A stretch of DNA of 64,000 bases from Methanobacterium sp. (GCA_012838205.1 DUPR01000062.1:23991-87990), one strand, 5' to 3'; positions 43,013 to 52,592 are shown, counted from the stretch's first letter. Numbers and translations are program-made. The notes: a model not told the origin generated them from the sequence alone.

Positions 43013-44116
43013 TCACAACTCTATTCCAATTTCTTTAGCAATATTGATGATTATTATCTTATCGTCCATGGCATTTCCTGGAGCTTGGATTATTTCTTTG
43101 AATTCTTGCCTATTTCCAGTGGTATTTGTAAATGAACCAGATTTTTCCACCCAACAAGAACCTGGAAGCACTAAATCAGCCATTAAAACAGTATCATTAA
43201 CAAAACAACCCTGGCTAATCAAAAAATCAACATTTTTCAGGGATTCTTCCATATAAGAAGCAGGGTCGTCACCCAGCACAAATAATATTTTTGCTTTTTC
43301 TGCGAGTTTTTTTAGATTTTCTTTTGTTAAGGAGGGGAAATTGTTCATTGCTCCTTGGCTGTTACAATTTTCCATAACTGGTAAAATTTTAGCATCAGTT
43401 TGTTGGAAAAATTTTAAAATTTCAATAAATTTATCTTTGTTTTCCAATTGGCCAATAATAACCGTGGATGTTTCTGTTAGTTTATCCAACATTGAATTTT
43501 CAATGTTGTCTTGTATAGAGGAAGTTGATTCAATTTTAAGGTATTGATGGGAATTGATTCCAGTTAATGTTTTTTCTGGATTATCAATGTTAATTATTTC
43601 TGCCCCCTTTTCCTTGGCTAAAATGATTCTCCGGCCTAAAAGAGGATTTTCTTTCAACACATTTCCTATTATCATAATAATGTCGGAGTTTTCAACATCA
43701 TCAAAGTTTGCTGTTTCTATTTCAAAGTTGGAAATATTTCCTATGTTGCATCCAATATTTTCAACATCAAGAGTATCAGCGAGTTTTTTTAATGTTTCGT
43801 ACTCTTCATTTGTACAATTTCCAGAGACAATAATTCCAATATCTTTAGCTGGATATGATTTTAATTTGTGAGCAGCTTTATTCAAGGCGTATTCCCAGCT
43901 TACTTGTTGAAAACCGTCTTTTTTCATCAAAGGATTTTCTAATCTGTTTTTGGTTAAAGTTTGGAATGAATCTCTCCCTTTTTTACAGTTTTTTCCCTGA
44001 TTAATGGGATGTCTTTTATAGGGAAAAGTTCCCACTACTTTCTGGTTTTTAATTATAAGATTCACACCGCACCCTACACTACATGAAGGGCATATGGTAT
44101 GGGCTATTTTTAACAT
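43013..44116 (-). CDS. flpC: short FdhA-like molybdopterin oxidoreductase homologue (FlpC type)
   Basis: The 367-residue protein has the N-terminal [4Fe-4S] domain (CPSCSVGCGVNL...GKNCKKGRDSF) and Mo/W-bis-MGD domains up to MADLVLPGSCWVEKSGSFTNTTGNRQEF, but it is half the length of FdhA (about 680) and lacks the C-terminal cofactor domain. Where FdhA has C-x-R-x-Cys/Sec-His, this protein reads GCNIGNIS, so the metal-ligating Cys/Sec, the His and the Arg are missing. Formate oxidation is therefore unlikely; a structural or regulatory role is more plausible. AGGTG precedes the ATG. Confidence 0.82.
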   Translation of the reverse strand: MLKIAHTICPSCSVGCGVNLIIKNQKVVGTFPYKRHPINQGKNCKKGRDSFQTLTKNRLENPLMKKDGFQQVSWEYALNKAAHKLKSYPAKDIGIIVSGNCTNEEYETLKKLADTLDVENIGCNIGNISNFEIETANFDDVENSDIIMIIGNVLKENPLLGRRIILAKEKGAEIINIDNPEKTLTGINSHQYLKIESTSSIQDNIENSMLDKLTETSTVIIGQLENKDKFIEILKFFQQTDAKILPVMENCNSQGAMNNFPSLTKENLKKLAEKAKILFVLGDDPASYMEESLKNVDFLISQGCFVNDTVLMADLVLPGSCWVEKSGSFTNTTGNRQEFKEIIQAPGNAMDDKIIIINIAKEIGIEL

Positions 44117-44212
44117 TTTTTTGCACCTGTTTTTTGTTGGGTATTTGGACTAAATCTCATGAATTTACATTAGAATAGAAGTCTTTTTTTGGTTATTTGT
44201 TTCAATTTTAGT

Positions 44213-44599
44213 TTAATTTTTAAATTCACTAGGAACACAATTTAAATACACTGGGGAGATGTTGTTTAGGGTGATTTGGCTGTTTTTAGTATCATTTAAT
44301 ATGTTGATCATAGTGTTCATACACTTGTCTAGTATAAGAGTAGATAATTCATCTGAACGTTTTTCTAAGTCTTCTATTTTTGTTTGGGATTCTAAATGGC
44401 CTTGTATGGCAAATTGAATTGGCACATCGCCCATTGTATCTAGAGTACAAACATATTCAAGAATTTCTTCATTTTTTATGCTGTATTCAATACTCCAATC
44501 AACATTCAACTTCAAATCACAACTTTTTGGATTCATTCCCGGTCGGATCATTTTGATTTTATTTATACAAACATCACATTGCGTATTACTTATTATCAT
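44213..44599 (-). CDS. first protein of the flp-like unit (FlpE position), unknown
   Basis: A 128-residue protein with no cysteine cluster. The pattern YSIKNEEILEYVCTLDTMGDVPIQFAIQGHLES followed by a long charged helix is loosely reminiscent of SecB-like folds, but I cannot support a function. Its position at the head of the C-B-D order suggests it corresponds to FlpE. The gap to flpC is 96 bases. Confidence 0.6.
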   Translation of the reverse strand: MIISNTQCDVCINKIKMIRPGMNPKSCDLKLNVDWSIEYSIKNEEILEYVCTLDTMGDVPIQFAIQGHLESQTKIEDLEKRSDELSTLILDKCMNTMINILNDTKNSQITLNNISPVYLNCVPSEFKN

Positions 44600-45004
44600 T
44601 TTTATATTACCTCCATTGTGATTAATAAATCCATAAGTAGTAATACATTAATAAAGATTTTGGTTGTTAAACATTATGTATTTTTCTTGTTTAGTGTTGA
44701 ATTGGGTTATATGATGTTATATTCGTATGAAAAATTAGGATTTACTATATTTTATCTGAATAACTTTAATGCACAGTTTTCTGTTTTCAAATAATAATCT
44801 TCATTAAATTAACCAAGACAATTTTTGATTTTTTTTTGAAAAAGGAGTTCCTAAAATTCTTTTTTTTTAAGGTGAATGGTTGTAAATATATTATTAACTT
44901 TAGATTAATTATTACTAGAGTAAGGTGTTTGTTCTAAAATTTTTGGACTAGATTTGTTAATTTACAGTTTGCAGTAATCGCAAATTTTATATACCTCTTA
45001 CTAC

Positions 45005-45145
45005 TCCTTTGATGATTAACCAATAGTAATAAAGTGACTAATAATCATATTATTATTATCGGTTAAATATGGCGTGTTTATGGAATGCCATCATAAACTG
45101 CCAATTCCTTCCTACAGAAAATGGAGGCTTTATAGTCTCCTTTAA
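45005..45145 (+). ncRNA. candidate structured RNA upstream of hmd
   Basis: Three hairpins follow each other: a 17-bp stem with two imperfections (45016-45032 with 45050-45066), ATGGC/GCCAT (45069-45073 with 45087-45091) and GGAGGC/GTCTCC (45123-45128 with 45135-45140), the last followed by a TTTAATTGTT stretch. A TATA-like ATTTTATATACC lies about 25 bases upstream of the start. This could be a small RNA or a long hmd leader. A 28-codon ORF at 45069 has no ribosome binding site and is probably chance. Confidence 0.45.
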
Positions 45146-45510
45146 TTGTTATTAGTTAAAAAATAAGTTAACTAAGAAAGAACCAGATTTTTCAATAATC
45201 AAAAATTAATTTTCGTTAAAAAAGACAGTTTCTCTTGACTAAAATTTCGGCTCAATTTAGATTATTAGACTGATGAACTACAAGAGAGTCTTGATTAAAT
45301 ACAGTCATTAGTGAAACAACAAAAACAAACAATTATTATTAATGAATAAGTGATTTAATATGCGTTGTTTTAATTAAACTAATTGTTTCAAGTCATTTAT
45401 CTAAAAAAAATCTAGTTTATTAGTCATTGAAATTATTTATTAATTATTATTATAAAATTTAATAAAACTATTATTTTTACAACCTATTATGTCAAATCGT
45501 ATCACAAATG

Positions 45511-45569
45511 AAAAGATTTATATTATACCTTGACTATCTATTTTTGTACTACTAAAGCTTTTAGTAGTA
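45511..45569 (+). promoter_or_regulatory. hmd promoter with start-site palindrome
   Basis: BRE-like AAAAGA (45511) and TATA-like TTTATATTATA (45517-45527) place the start of transcription near 45550. There lies the near-perfect palindrome TACTACTAAA-GCT-TTTAGTAGTA (45547-45569), which can be a repressor site or a leader hairpin. The ribosome binding site AAAGGAGTGA follows. Confidence 0.6.
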
Positions 45570-45599
45570 TTACAATTTGATTAAAAAAGGAGTGATAGT

Positions 45600-46655
45600 A
45601 TGAAACTTGCAATATTAGGAGCCGGTTGTTACAGAACCCACGCTGCCAGTGGAATAACAAACTTCAGCCGAGCTTGCGAAGTAGCAGAAAAAGTCGGAAA
45701 ACCAGAAATCGCCATGACCCATTCCACCATTACCATGGGGGCAGAACTAAAAGAACTAGCAGGTATAGATGAAATCGTGGTTGCTGATCCTGTATTTGAC
45801 AAGGAATTCACAGTTATTGATGACTTTGAATACGAAAAAGTCATTGAAGCCCACAAAGATAATCCGGAAACTGTCATGCCTGAAATCAGGGAAAAAGTAA
45901 ATCAAGTAGCTAAAGACCTTCCAAAACCACCAGAAGGTGCTATCCACTTCACACACCCTGAAGACCTAGGTTTTGAAATAACTTCCAGTGATAATGAGGC
46001 GGTTCAGGACGCTGACTGGGTTATGACTTGGTTCCCCAAGGGTGACATGCAGATGGGAATAATTAAAAAATTTGCAGACGACCTTAAAGAAGGTGCCATT
46101 TTAACCCACGCTTGCACAGTTCCCACTACTATGTTTCAAAAAATATTTGAAGACTTATCCAGCGACGAAATGAATATTGCCCCTAAAGTAAATGTATCAT
46201 CTTATCACCCTGGTGCAGTTCCTGAAATGAAGGGACAAGTATATGTTGCTGAAGGTTATGCCTCAGAAGATGCTATTTGCAGTTTAGTCGATTGGGGTTT
46301 AGAAGCACGTGGTAATGCTTTCAAACTACCTGCAGAATTATTAGGCCCAGTCTGTGACATGTGTTCAGCACTCACTGCCATAACTTACGCAGGAATCTTA
46401 AGCTACCGAGATTCAGTGATGAACGTACTTGGAGCTCCAGCAGGATTTGCTCAGATGATGGCTAAAGAATCACTGACCCAAGTAACGGATCTAATGAACA
46501 GTGTGGGAATAGACCATATGGAAGAAAAACTGGATCCTGGAGCATTACTGGGAACAGCTGATTCTATGAACTTCGGGGCTGCTGCAGACCTGCTACCATC
46601 AGTTCTTGAAGTATTGGAAGACAGGAAAGGGAAAGGTCCTACTTGTAATTTATAA
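45600..46655 (+). CDS. hmd: [Fe]-hydrogenase, H2-forming methylene-H4MPT dehydrogenase
   Basis: Reversibly reduces methenyl-H4MPT with H2 using the nickel-free FeGP cofactor. The 351-residue protein has the N-terminal LAILGAGCYRTHAASGITNF with His14, the iron-ligating Cys172 in THACTVPTT, and a C-terminal helical dimer domain (CDMCSALTAITYAGILSYRD). In Methanobacteriales hmd is induced by nickel limitation. It is followed by hcgA-F on the same strand. Confidence 0.97.
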   Translation: MKLAILGAGCYRTHAASGITNFSRACEVAEKVGKPEIAMTHSTITMGAELKELAGIDEIVVADPVFDKEFTVIDDFEYEKVIEAHKDNPETVMPEIREKVNQVAKDLPKPPEGAIHFTHPEDLGFEITSSDNEAVQDADWVMTWFPKGDMQMGIIKKFADDLKEGAILTHACTVPTTMFQKIFEDLSSDEMNIAPKVNVSSYHPGAVPEMKGQVYVAEGYASEDAICSLVDWGLEARGNAFKLPAELLGPVCDMCSALTAITYAGILSYRDSVMNVLGAPAGFAQMMAKESLTQVTDLMNSVGIDHMEEKLDPGALLGTADSMNFGAAADLLPSVLEVLEDRKGKGPTCNL

Positions 46656-46824
46656 TTAAATCTTCCATTTTTATTTTTTTTCCAATATTACCAAACACAT
46701 CACGGGCAATATGAAGAGTTATAAAATGATTTTTCAGATTAATAAAAATACAAGTTGCTTAATTCAGTCTTTTCATTTTTCATCAATCATTATATTCCAT
46801 AAAAAAAAAATTCAAGGTGCTAAA

Positions 46825-47865
46825 TTGATAAACAAGATTATCAAAAAAGCGTTAAACGAAGAAAATTTGGAAAAAAACGAAGTTTTAGATTTGTTCAAGT
46901 CAAGTTCCTTGGAAGATGGTATTAAATTATTTGAAGCAGCATCTGAAATTCGAAATTCCAATAAAAAGATGATAAAACTCACATCCACGGTTCATTTAAC
47001 CAATGTGTGTAAAATAACCCCAAAATGTATGTACTGTGGGTTTGCGGCTAAAACATCGTCAGAAGGCTATTATAATTCTTTTTCAAAAACAGAAGATGAA
47101 ATCATATCAGCTATTCGATCTATAGAAGAATCAGGGATTCCAAGGGTAAGTTGTTCTGGAGCTCATGGATTTGATGGAAAACATGCAGTTCAGGCAGCTA
47201 AACTAGTAAAAGAAAATACTAACTTGGAATTATTAATCAATGTCGGTTCAGATCTTAATATGGATGCACTGCAAAAATTGGCAGAATACCAGACAGACAC
47301 GGTATGTTGTAATCTGGAAACAATTAATAAAAACCTATTCAATCAATTAAAACCTGGAGAAATGCTTAAAAATCGTTTAATGGTTTGTAAGATGGTAAAT
47401 GATCTTAACATTGAACTGTCTTCAGGGTTACTTATTGGAATAGGAGAATCTTACTTGGATCGGGTTAATCATCTATTCTTTTTGAAAGAGTTCTCAACCT
47501 TAGGTGAAGTGCCAATTATGGGTTTTAACCCTTATTTAGACACACCAATGGAGGATCATCCTCCCTGTTCACTTATTGAACAGATGAAGACTATTGCCAT
47601 TGCCCGATTGTTATTCCCCCATCTACGGATTACTGTCCCTGCTCCCACAATAGGTCCTGAAAATGTCAAATTTTCACTGATGGCCGGGGCAGATAATGTG
47701 GCTACTGTCATTCCTGATAACTATCCTCTGAATGTAAAAGGAGTGGGATCTCCAAGATATGGAAATATGAATGAAGTCGTTAACACCATTGAAGAGCTTG
47801 GATTGATCCCTCAAATTAAAGAAACAATCTGCCCAGTTAAAGAAGTTGGAATCACTGAAATATGA
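46825..47865 (+). CDS. hcgA: radical SAM protein HcgA (HmdB)
   Basis: A 346-residue radical SAM enzyme related to BioB/HydE. It has the unusual CX5CX2C cluster motif (CKITPKCMYCGF) known for HmdB/HcgA instead of CX3CX2C. It is thought to act early in building the pyridinol of the FeGP cofactor. I start at TTG 46825 behind AAGGTG; the 38 codons upstream look like untranslated sequence. Confidence 0.92.
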   Translation: MINKIIKKALNEENLEKNEVLDLFKSSSLEDGIKLFEAASEIRNSNKKMIKLTSTVHLTNVCKITPKCMYCGFAAKTSSEGYYNSFSKTEDEIISAIRSIEESGIPRVSCSGAHGFDGKHAVQAAKLVKENTNLELLINVGSDLNMDALQKLAEYQTDTVCCNLETINKNLFNQLKPGEMLKNRLMVCKMVNDLNIELSSGLLIGIGESYLDRVNHLFFLKEFSTLGEVPIMGFNPYLDTPMEDHPPCSLIEQMKTIAIARLLFPHLRITVPAPTIGPENVKFSLMAGADNVATVIPDNYPLNVKGVGSPRYGNMNEVVNTIEELGLIPQIKETICPVKEVGITEI

Positions 47866-47887
47866 ATAAACCAAAGGGGTTTTTGAA

Positions 47888-48370
47888 TTGATGAGTTTCA
47901 ATGAAATTATACAAAATGCATATCAAGAATCAATCCAGGACGAACGTTTCGGAGACACTGAAGATGAACTAATTGCTCTTCGGAACCATATTCGGTCTTG
48001 TAAGAAGATAGTTGTTCCCAACAAAAACACCATCAAAACTTCTGCTATAAATGAAGTATTAACCAAATTCAACCTACCCAGTGCCGAGCACATGTGCATC
48101 CACACCAACTTTGCAGACTTATCACGAACTCCAGCAATCACCAAAGCATTATTGGCCCTAGATATATGTAATTGTGATTTAGTAATTGCTAGAGGGCGCT
48201 TAGGGGTGCCAGGTTCGGGATCATTACTAGTCATAATGGATAACAAGGGCAGGGTACTGTCAGCTGCTACTTCACCTTCCCATGTTTTGCACGGTAAGAA
48301 GGTTGAGGATGCAGTGAAAGATGAAATTACTCAGGCTCTTTTGAGAATTGGGTTTTCGGTGGTGAAATGA
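47888..48370 (+). CDS. hcgB: FeGP cofactor guanylyltransferase HcgB
   Basis: Joins GMP from GTP to the 4-hydroxyl of the pyridinol precursor. The 160-residue protein has the family sequences CDLVIARGRLGVPGSGSLLVIMDNKGRVLSAATSPSH. The start is TTG 47888 or the adjacent ATG 47891, both behind AAAGGGG. It overlaps hcgC by four bases. Confidence 0.9.
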   Translation: MMSFNEIIQNAYQESIQDERFGDTEDELIALRNHIRSCKKIVVPNKNTIKTSAINEVLTKFNLPSAEHMCIHTNFADLSRTPAITKALLALDICNCDLVIARGRLGVPGSGSLLVIMDNKGRVLSAATSPSHVLHGKKVEDAVKDEITQALLRIGFSVVK

Positions 48371-49146
48371 TTATTAAAGAGAGGGGAATCACAGAAGAAG
48401 TTTTCACTCTGTATTCTGGAATGATGGTCGGAGATATTGTAAATCGAATTGGGGATATTAAATGTGATGCTACCCTTAACTGGGTGGAATCACTGAATGT
48501 GGATGTGGATGAAACAGTCATTGTTGGGGCATACCTTACTGGGATGAAACTTGCCAACAGATTAAAGGAAATATCCAAGGTTACAGTTATAGATATTCAT
48601 CCTATTCTAAAATCCCTACTTGATAAAAACATTACATTCACTGATGATTTAAACCGTATTAGCAGCGCTGATCTTGTCATTGACACTACCGGTCTGGGAG
48701 GTCTAAGTCCTGAGACTGTAATGGAGAGGGTTAGTTCAGATGTAAACATATTCCTAGTAGAAGATCCCACCTCAGAAGGGAGTGATAGTAACATAATGGC
48801 AAAAAGCAATATAATGCAGCGATTGGATCTTGCAAATTCCAATTATAAAGGAATTATTAAAACAAGTGGTTTAAACACTAAAACTTCAGGAACCATGACA
48901 TTAACTATAGAAGTCCTTAGAAAAAGCCTTGAAAGTATTTTGAAGGGCAAGGGGGTTCTTTATGGGGTGGCTGGAATGAATTTTTATGAAGGAGTTCTTT
49001 TTAAAGAAAAAGATTGTGATAAGTTTTTGAGGTTGATGCAGGAACCGGCTCTAATAACATCATCATTACAACCATTATCATCCGATGATACATTGGAAAT
49101 GAATCTGTTGAAAATAAAATCTTGGGTGGACAATGTTAGCGTCTGA
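48367..49146 (+). CDS. hcgC: SAM-dependent pyridinol methyltransferase HcgC
   Basis: Methylates C3 of the pyridinol ring in FeGP cofactor synthesis. The 259-residue Rossmann-fold protein shows VIVGAYLTGMKLANRLKE, VTVIDIHPILK, LVIDTTGLGGLSPE and FLVEDPTSEGSD. It overlaps hcgB (4 bases) and hcgD (14 bases). Confidence 0.9.
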   Translation: MIIKERGITEEVFTLYSGMMVGDIVNRIGDIKCDATLNWVESLNVDVDETVIVGAYLTGMKLANRLKEISKVTVIDIHPILKSLLDKNITFTDDLNRISSADLVIDTTGLGGLSPETVMERVSSDVNIFLVEDPTSEGSDSNIMAKSNIMQRLDLANSNYKGIIKTSGLNTKTSGTMTLTIEVLRKSLESILKGKGVLYGVAGMNFYEGVLFKEKDCDKFLRLMQEPALITSSLQPLSSDDTLEMNLLKIKSWVDNVSV

Positions 49147-49858
49147 ATTAATTAAACTGATGGAACAGAAAGTTCCACTTAAACTGGCTTTAAAGGATGA
49201 TCGCGTAGGATTCATTGGACCTGGCCGTCCTGAAGAAATTGAGGTGGAGAAAGCCGCTATATTTTTAGATATTATTCCTGGAAATTATCTTAATGAATTG
49301 GAAGCGGATTTAATTGTTTGTCACCACCCCCCATTGTTTTTTCCACCAATTCCTACTTACATCATCCATTCCAACTGGGATATTGTCCAGGGCGGGGCTA
49401 ATGACGCCCTGGCCGAATCCCTAAAGATAGAAGTCACCGACATTTTCGAAGATGAAACAGGAATTGGAAGGATTTGCAAACTTGAATGTACAATTGAAGA
49501 GTTTATAGAACAGGTTGCCATGGCTCTTGATATGGATCATCTTCGGATTGTTAAAGGTAACCAGAGAATAATTGAGAAAGTTGCCATAATATCAGGGTTT
49601 GGTTTAAACAAGCATTACATAAAATTGGCTAGTGAAAAGGATGTTGATCTATTATTGTCTGGTGATTTAACTCATCCTGGAAGTATTCTTGCCCATAAAT
49701 TAGGAATTACCCTCATCGATGCAACTCACCAAGCCACAGAACTTCCTGGTTTAATAAAACTGTGTCAACTGATAAGTGAATTAGGTGTTAAGGCTGATTT
49801 AAATAACATGGGCATGCCGTGGGCAACAGTTCTTCTTAAAAATTACTCTATAAGTTAA
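49133..49858 (+). CDS. hcgD: Nif3-like iron protein HcgD
   Basis: A 241-residue Nif3/DUF34-type protein proposed to supply iron to the FeGP cofactor. Metal-binding residues are seen in LIVCHHPPLFF and in the C-terminal THQATELPG, SGDLTHPGS. Fourteen bases overlap with hcgC. Confidence 0.9.
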   Translation: MLASELIKLMEQKVPLKLALKDDRVGFIGPGRPEEIEVEKAAIFLDIIPGNYLNELEADLIVCHHPPLFFPPIPTYIIHSNWDIVQGGANDALAESLKIEVTDIFEDETGIGRICKLECTIEEFIEQVAMALDMDHLRIVKGNQRIIEKVAIISGFGLNKHYIKLASEKDVDLLLSGDLTHPGSILAHKLGITLIDATHQATELPGLIKLCQLISELGVKADLNNMGMPWATVLLKNYSIS

Positions 49859-50285
49859 CTGTGATTAGAAAAGTTATCTATTACTTGGAAAGTTCATATA
49901 AATCGTTAAAATCCATAAAAAGGAGTGAAATAAACCAAAAAAAAAGTAATACTTTTTTAAGATAAAGTATTTATAGTACTTAGTACTAATATTATTCTGG
50001 AGAGGTTTTGCCTCATCATACCTCCTCCAAAAGTTCAATAGAAGGATTTAATATTGTAAGGTAGAAAAATCCTGATATTGTATGAATGGTGGGGCATCTA
50101 ATGATTTAAAAAACATTTTTCGCTCAAATGTATCAAAAGATTTGGATGCCCTGCAGTTCTATTTCTATAGTTCCTACTACTTAAACCCACACTCCCTCTA
50201 TCAAATCAACACGTCGCCATGTACTAAAAAAATTACTTCACTTTAGATGAGATTCATGGTTTTTATAATTTTATGAGGTAAATAA
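49859..50285. other. intergenic between hcgD and hcgE
   Basis: 427 bases with a promoter-like AGTAATAC-TTTTTTAAGAT (49946-49963) and TAGTACTTAGTACTA (49974-49988). The segment 50091-50155 is related, in inverted orientation, to sequence at 58370-58425 and has the 8-bp ends GGGGCATC/GATGCCCT; it looks like a decayed small repeat or ORF. Confidence 0.5.
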
Positions 50286-50924
50286 ATGAATATAGAAGAA
50301 ATTGAAAATAAAAAAGTTCCAGTTGGGCACGTGACTTTAGTTGGGTTGGGAAGACTGGGTATACGAACAGGACTCAATTTAACTCAGATACACAGAGGTG
50401 GCCCCCAAACAATTACTGCTATAGATTCTCAGAAAATCTCATCAGGTGATGTAATTTTCAAAATTATGGGCGGTAAAATAGGAAACTACAAGGTGGACTT
50501 TTTACATGAAATGAGGGGTATCAAAGAAGTTATACCCCTCAGAGAAGATATTCAATTAGGAAATTTGGGTTTAATAGAGGGAGATGTGGTTTGTGTTGAA
50601 ATAGCTGGGGGAAACACCATACCAATTACTGCAGCTATTATAAAAAAGGCACATATGATTGGTGCAACTACCTTAAGCACTGCTGGAGTTTTTGGGATTG
50701 GGAATGAGAAAGTAGAAGTAATGGACATCTCTCAGGCAGATGAAAACAATCCCGTTGCACAGGAGTTAAGAGAACACGGTATAACTGAGAATCACACTAT
50801 CCTAACTACAGGAAGATTCATAAAAGATAGAGAACCAGTAACCCCTTATCTGTTGGATGATATTTCACGGAAAATGACCATGGAAATATTAAATGTCCTG
50901 GAGTCACGCAATTTACAGAAATAA
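50286..50924 (+). CDS. hcgE: E1-like activating enzyme HcgE
   Basis: The 212-residue ThiF/MoeB-like protein adenylylates the carboxyl group of guanylylpyridinol. It has the nucleotide-binding VTLVGLGRLGIRTGLNLTQI and the block DVVCVEIAGGNTIPITAAIIKKA. Preceded by ATGAGGTAAATAA. It is separated from hcgD by 427 bases, so it may have its own promoter. Confidence 0.9.
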   Translation: MNIEEIENKKVPVGHVTLVGLGRLGIRTGLNLTQIHRGGPQTITAIDSQKISSGDVIFKIMGGKIGNYKVDFLHEMRGIKEVIPLREDIQLGNLGLIEGDVVCVEIAGGNTIPITAAIIKKAHMIGATTLSTAGVFGIGNEKVEVMDISQADENNPVAQELREHGITENHTILTTGRFIKDREPVTPYLLDDISRKMTMEILNVLESRNLQK

Positions 50925-51027
50925 TTCCTTCTATGATGAATGATGTTTTAAGGACAATTTAAAAACAATTCACAAATTCCTTTATAAATATTTCATGGAA
51001 ATCAATACAAAAGGTAAAAATGATAAA

Positions 51028-51534
51028 ATGACACTCACAGTTGCCACTGCTGAATGCTTCACTCATGGTATCATTGCCAGGGAAATCCATGCTTGTACAC
51101 AGGGATACCAAGGAGAATTCGGTCCGCGCGTTTTAAGGTCAGAAACTCTGAAAAACCTTCAAGAAGAAGTGATACTTCTTTGCGGAATGTTCATCCCAAC
51201 TTTAAGTGCGCTTAAATCAGTTTTAAACGTAGACCCACCCCAACCTCACAAAATTATACGAGAGATAAAAGTTTACCATGAGGAAGATGATCAAGAGGTG
51301 GCATTACTAATGGCTGATGCAATTCGAAATATCACTGGGGCGGATATTGGAATAGGAACCACTGCCGGTGTTGGTAAGGGAGGAATAGCCATTGTTACCA
51401 ATGAATTCTCAGTTAAAATAACTTCAGATGTATATGCTGATCTTTGTTCCTCTGACTCCCATCAACTTCTTTTAAGACAGAAATCCGGCATTGAAAAGAC
51501 TTTGATTTTACTTGAAGAGTTTTTAACTCATTAA
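51028..51534 (+). CDS. hcgF: FeGP cofactor thioester-forming protein HcgF
   Basis: The 168-residue protein binds activated guanylylpyridinol as a thioester on an N-terminal cysteine. With the start at ATG 51028 it begins MTLTVATAECFTHG, placing that cysteine at position 10, close to the Cys9 reported for homologues; the 11 codons upstream are probably not translated. Other family sequence: GADIGIGTTAGVGKGGIAIVT. Confidence 0.9.
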   Translation: MTLTVATAECFTHGIIAREIHACTQGYQGEFGPRVLRSETLKNLQEEVILLCGMFIPTLSALKSVLNVDPPQPHKIIREIKVYHEEDDQEVALLMADAIRNITGADIGIGTTAGVGKGGIAIVTNEFSVKITSDVYADLCSSDSHQLLLRQKSGIEKTLILLEEFLTH

Positions 51535-51549
51535 TTGGGAATGTAACAA

Positions 51550-52524
51550 TTATTTTTTTTGCTTTTCCCTATTTTTTTCCTCTTTCAGAATATGTAAGAC
51601 CTGGTGATATTTTTCTTCACCAAGGGCATGAAGTAGTTTGTGATGACAAGTTTCATGAACCATATGCAAGAGATTATGGTATGTTTCTACTCCCACAGCA
51701 TGCAAGATCTCATGATATGCTTCTTCCACGGTTAACTTAACACCCACGTTCATCCCATTATTTTTAAGACGATACAGTAATTCTGCAGCCTTAGGTTGCT
51801 TAAGATGGGCTTTTTTAATGGTTTCAGGGTCATTGAAAATGTTTGCAGGGGGCCCCTGTAGTATGATCTCCCCTTGGTGTAGTACAAATATCTTTTTGGC
51901 AAATTCTGTAACCATTTCCACGTCATGGGAGGAAATGATGATACTCATATTGTACTTCTGATTAAGTTCGTTAAGAATGCCCATAACTTGTTCCACACCT
52001 TGCGGATCCAGTCCGGTGGTGGGTTCATCTAAAACCATGATTTCTGGTCGCATAGCCAAAATTCCGGCTATAGCCACTCTTTTCTTTTGACCCCCACTGA
52101 GATGGTGTGGAGGTTTCCTCCGCTCTTCCAACATTCCAACTGCTGATAATGATTCTTCAACCCTTTTTTCTACTTCTTCATCAGGAAGTCCTAAATTAAT
52201 AGGGCCAAAGGCTACGTCTTCTTCCACTGTAGGTGAAAATAGTTGATCATCAGGGTTTTGAAACACCATACCTACTTTTTGTCTGATTTCCATCAAGTCA
52301 TCTTTTTTATAACTGGCAGTTTTTCCATCAATTTTAATAATCCCAGAAGTAGGCCTTAATATTCCATTAAAATGAGAAAATAATGTGGATTTACCAGCAC
52401 CATTGGAACCAATAATAGCAGCTTTTTCACCCTCTAATATTTCCAGATTAATATTATTGAGTGCGGATGTTCCATCAGGATAGGTAAAACTCATATTTTC
52501 AGTTTGAATAATTGGTTTAGTCAT
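51550..52524 (-). CDS. cbiO: ECF cobalt/nickel transporter ATPase CbiO with His-repeat tail
   Basis: The 324-residue ATPase has Walker [10 protein letters not shown], signature [13 protein letters not shown], Walker [13 protein letters not shown] and ends its core near residue 270. It carries an unusual C-terminal tail of four imperfect 12-14-residue repeats of pattern xYHxxLHxxxxE (for example [24 protein letters not shown]), rich in histidine and likely to bind Ni/Co. Last gene of the cbiM-PDGLE-Q-O operon. Confidence 0.92.
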   Translation of the reverse strand: MTKPIIQTENMSFTYPDGTSALNNINLEILEGEKAAIIGSNGAGKSTLFSHFNGILRPTSGIIKIDGKTASYKKDDLMEIRQKVGMVFQNPDDQLFSPTVEEDVAFGPINLGLPDEEVEKRVEESLSAVGMLEERRKPPHHLSGGQKKRVAIAGILAMRPEIMVLDEPTTGLDPQGVEQVMGILNELNQKYNMSIIISSHDVEMVTEFAKKIFVLHQGEIILQGPPANIFNDPETIKKAHLKQPKAAELLYRLKNNGMNVGVKLTVEEAYHEILHAVGVETYHNLLHMVHETCHHKLLHALGEEKYHQVLHILKEEKNREKQKK

Positions 52525-52592
52525 TTAAATGCCTTCTTAATTTCTATTTCTGATGTAAATCATTTTTTCAATATCTTAATGTGAAAAAAATT

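Larger units (their letters stand above)
44600..45599. other. 1-kb divergent intergenic region between flp-like unit and hmd
   Basis: No convincing protein gene. It contains the minus-strand flpE promoter, a plus-strand promoter near 44985-44993 followed by a candidate structured RNA (45005-45145), AT-rich sequence and the hmd promoter with a start-site palindrome. Confidence 0.6.

Noticed and set aside
44579..44794. Plus-strand 71-codon ORF at the flpE start
   Set aside because: Overlaps flpE antisense and then runs through AT-rich promoter sequence; composition is not protein-like.
45069..45155. 28-codon ORF MACLWNAIINC... inside the RNA candidate
   Set aside because: No ribosome binding site, and the sequence is better explained by paired stems.
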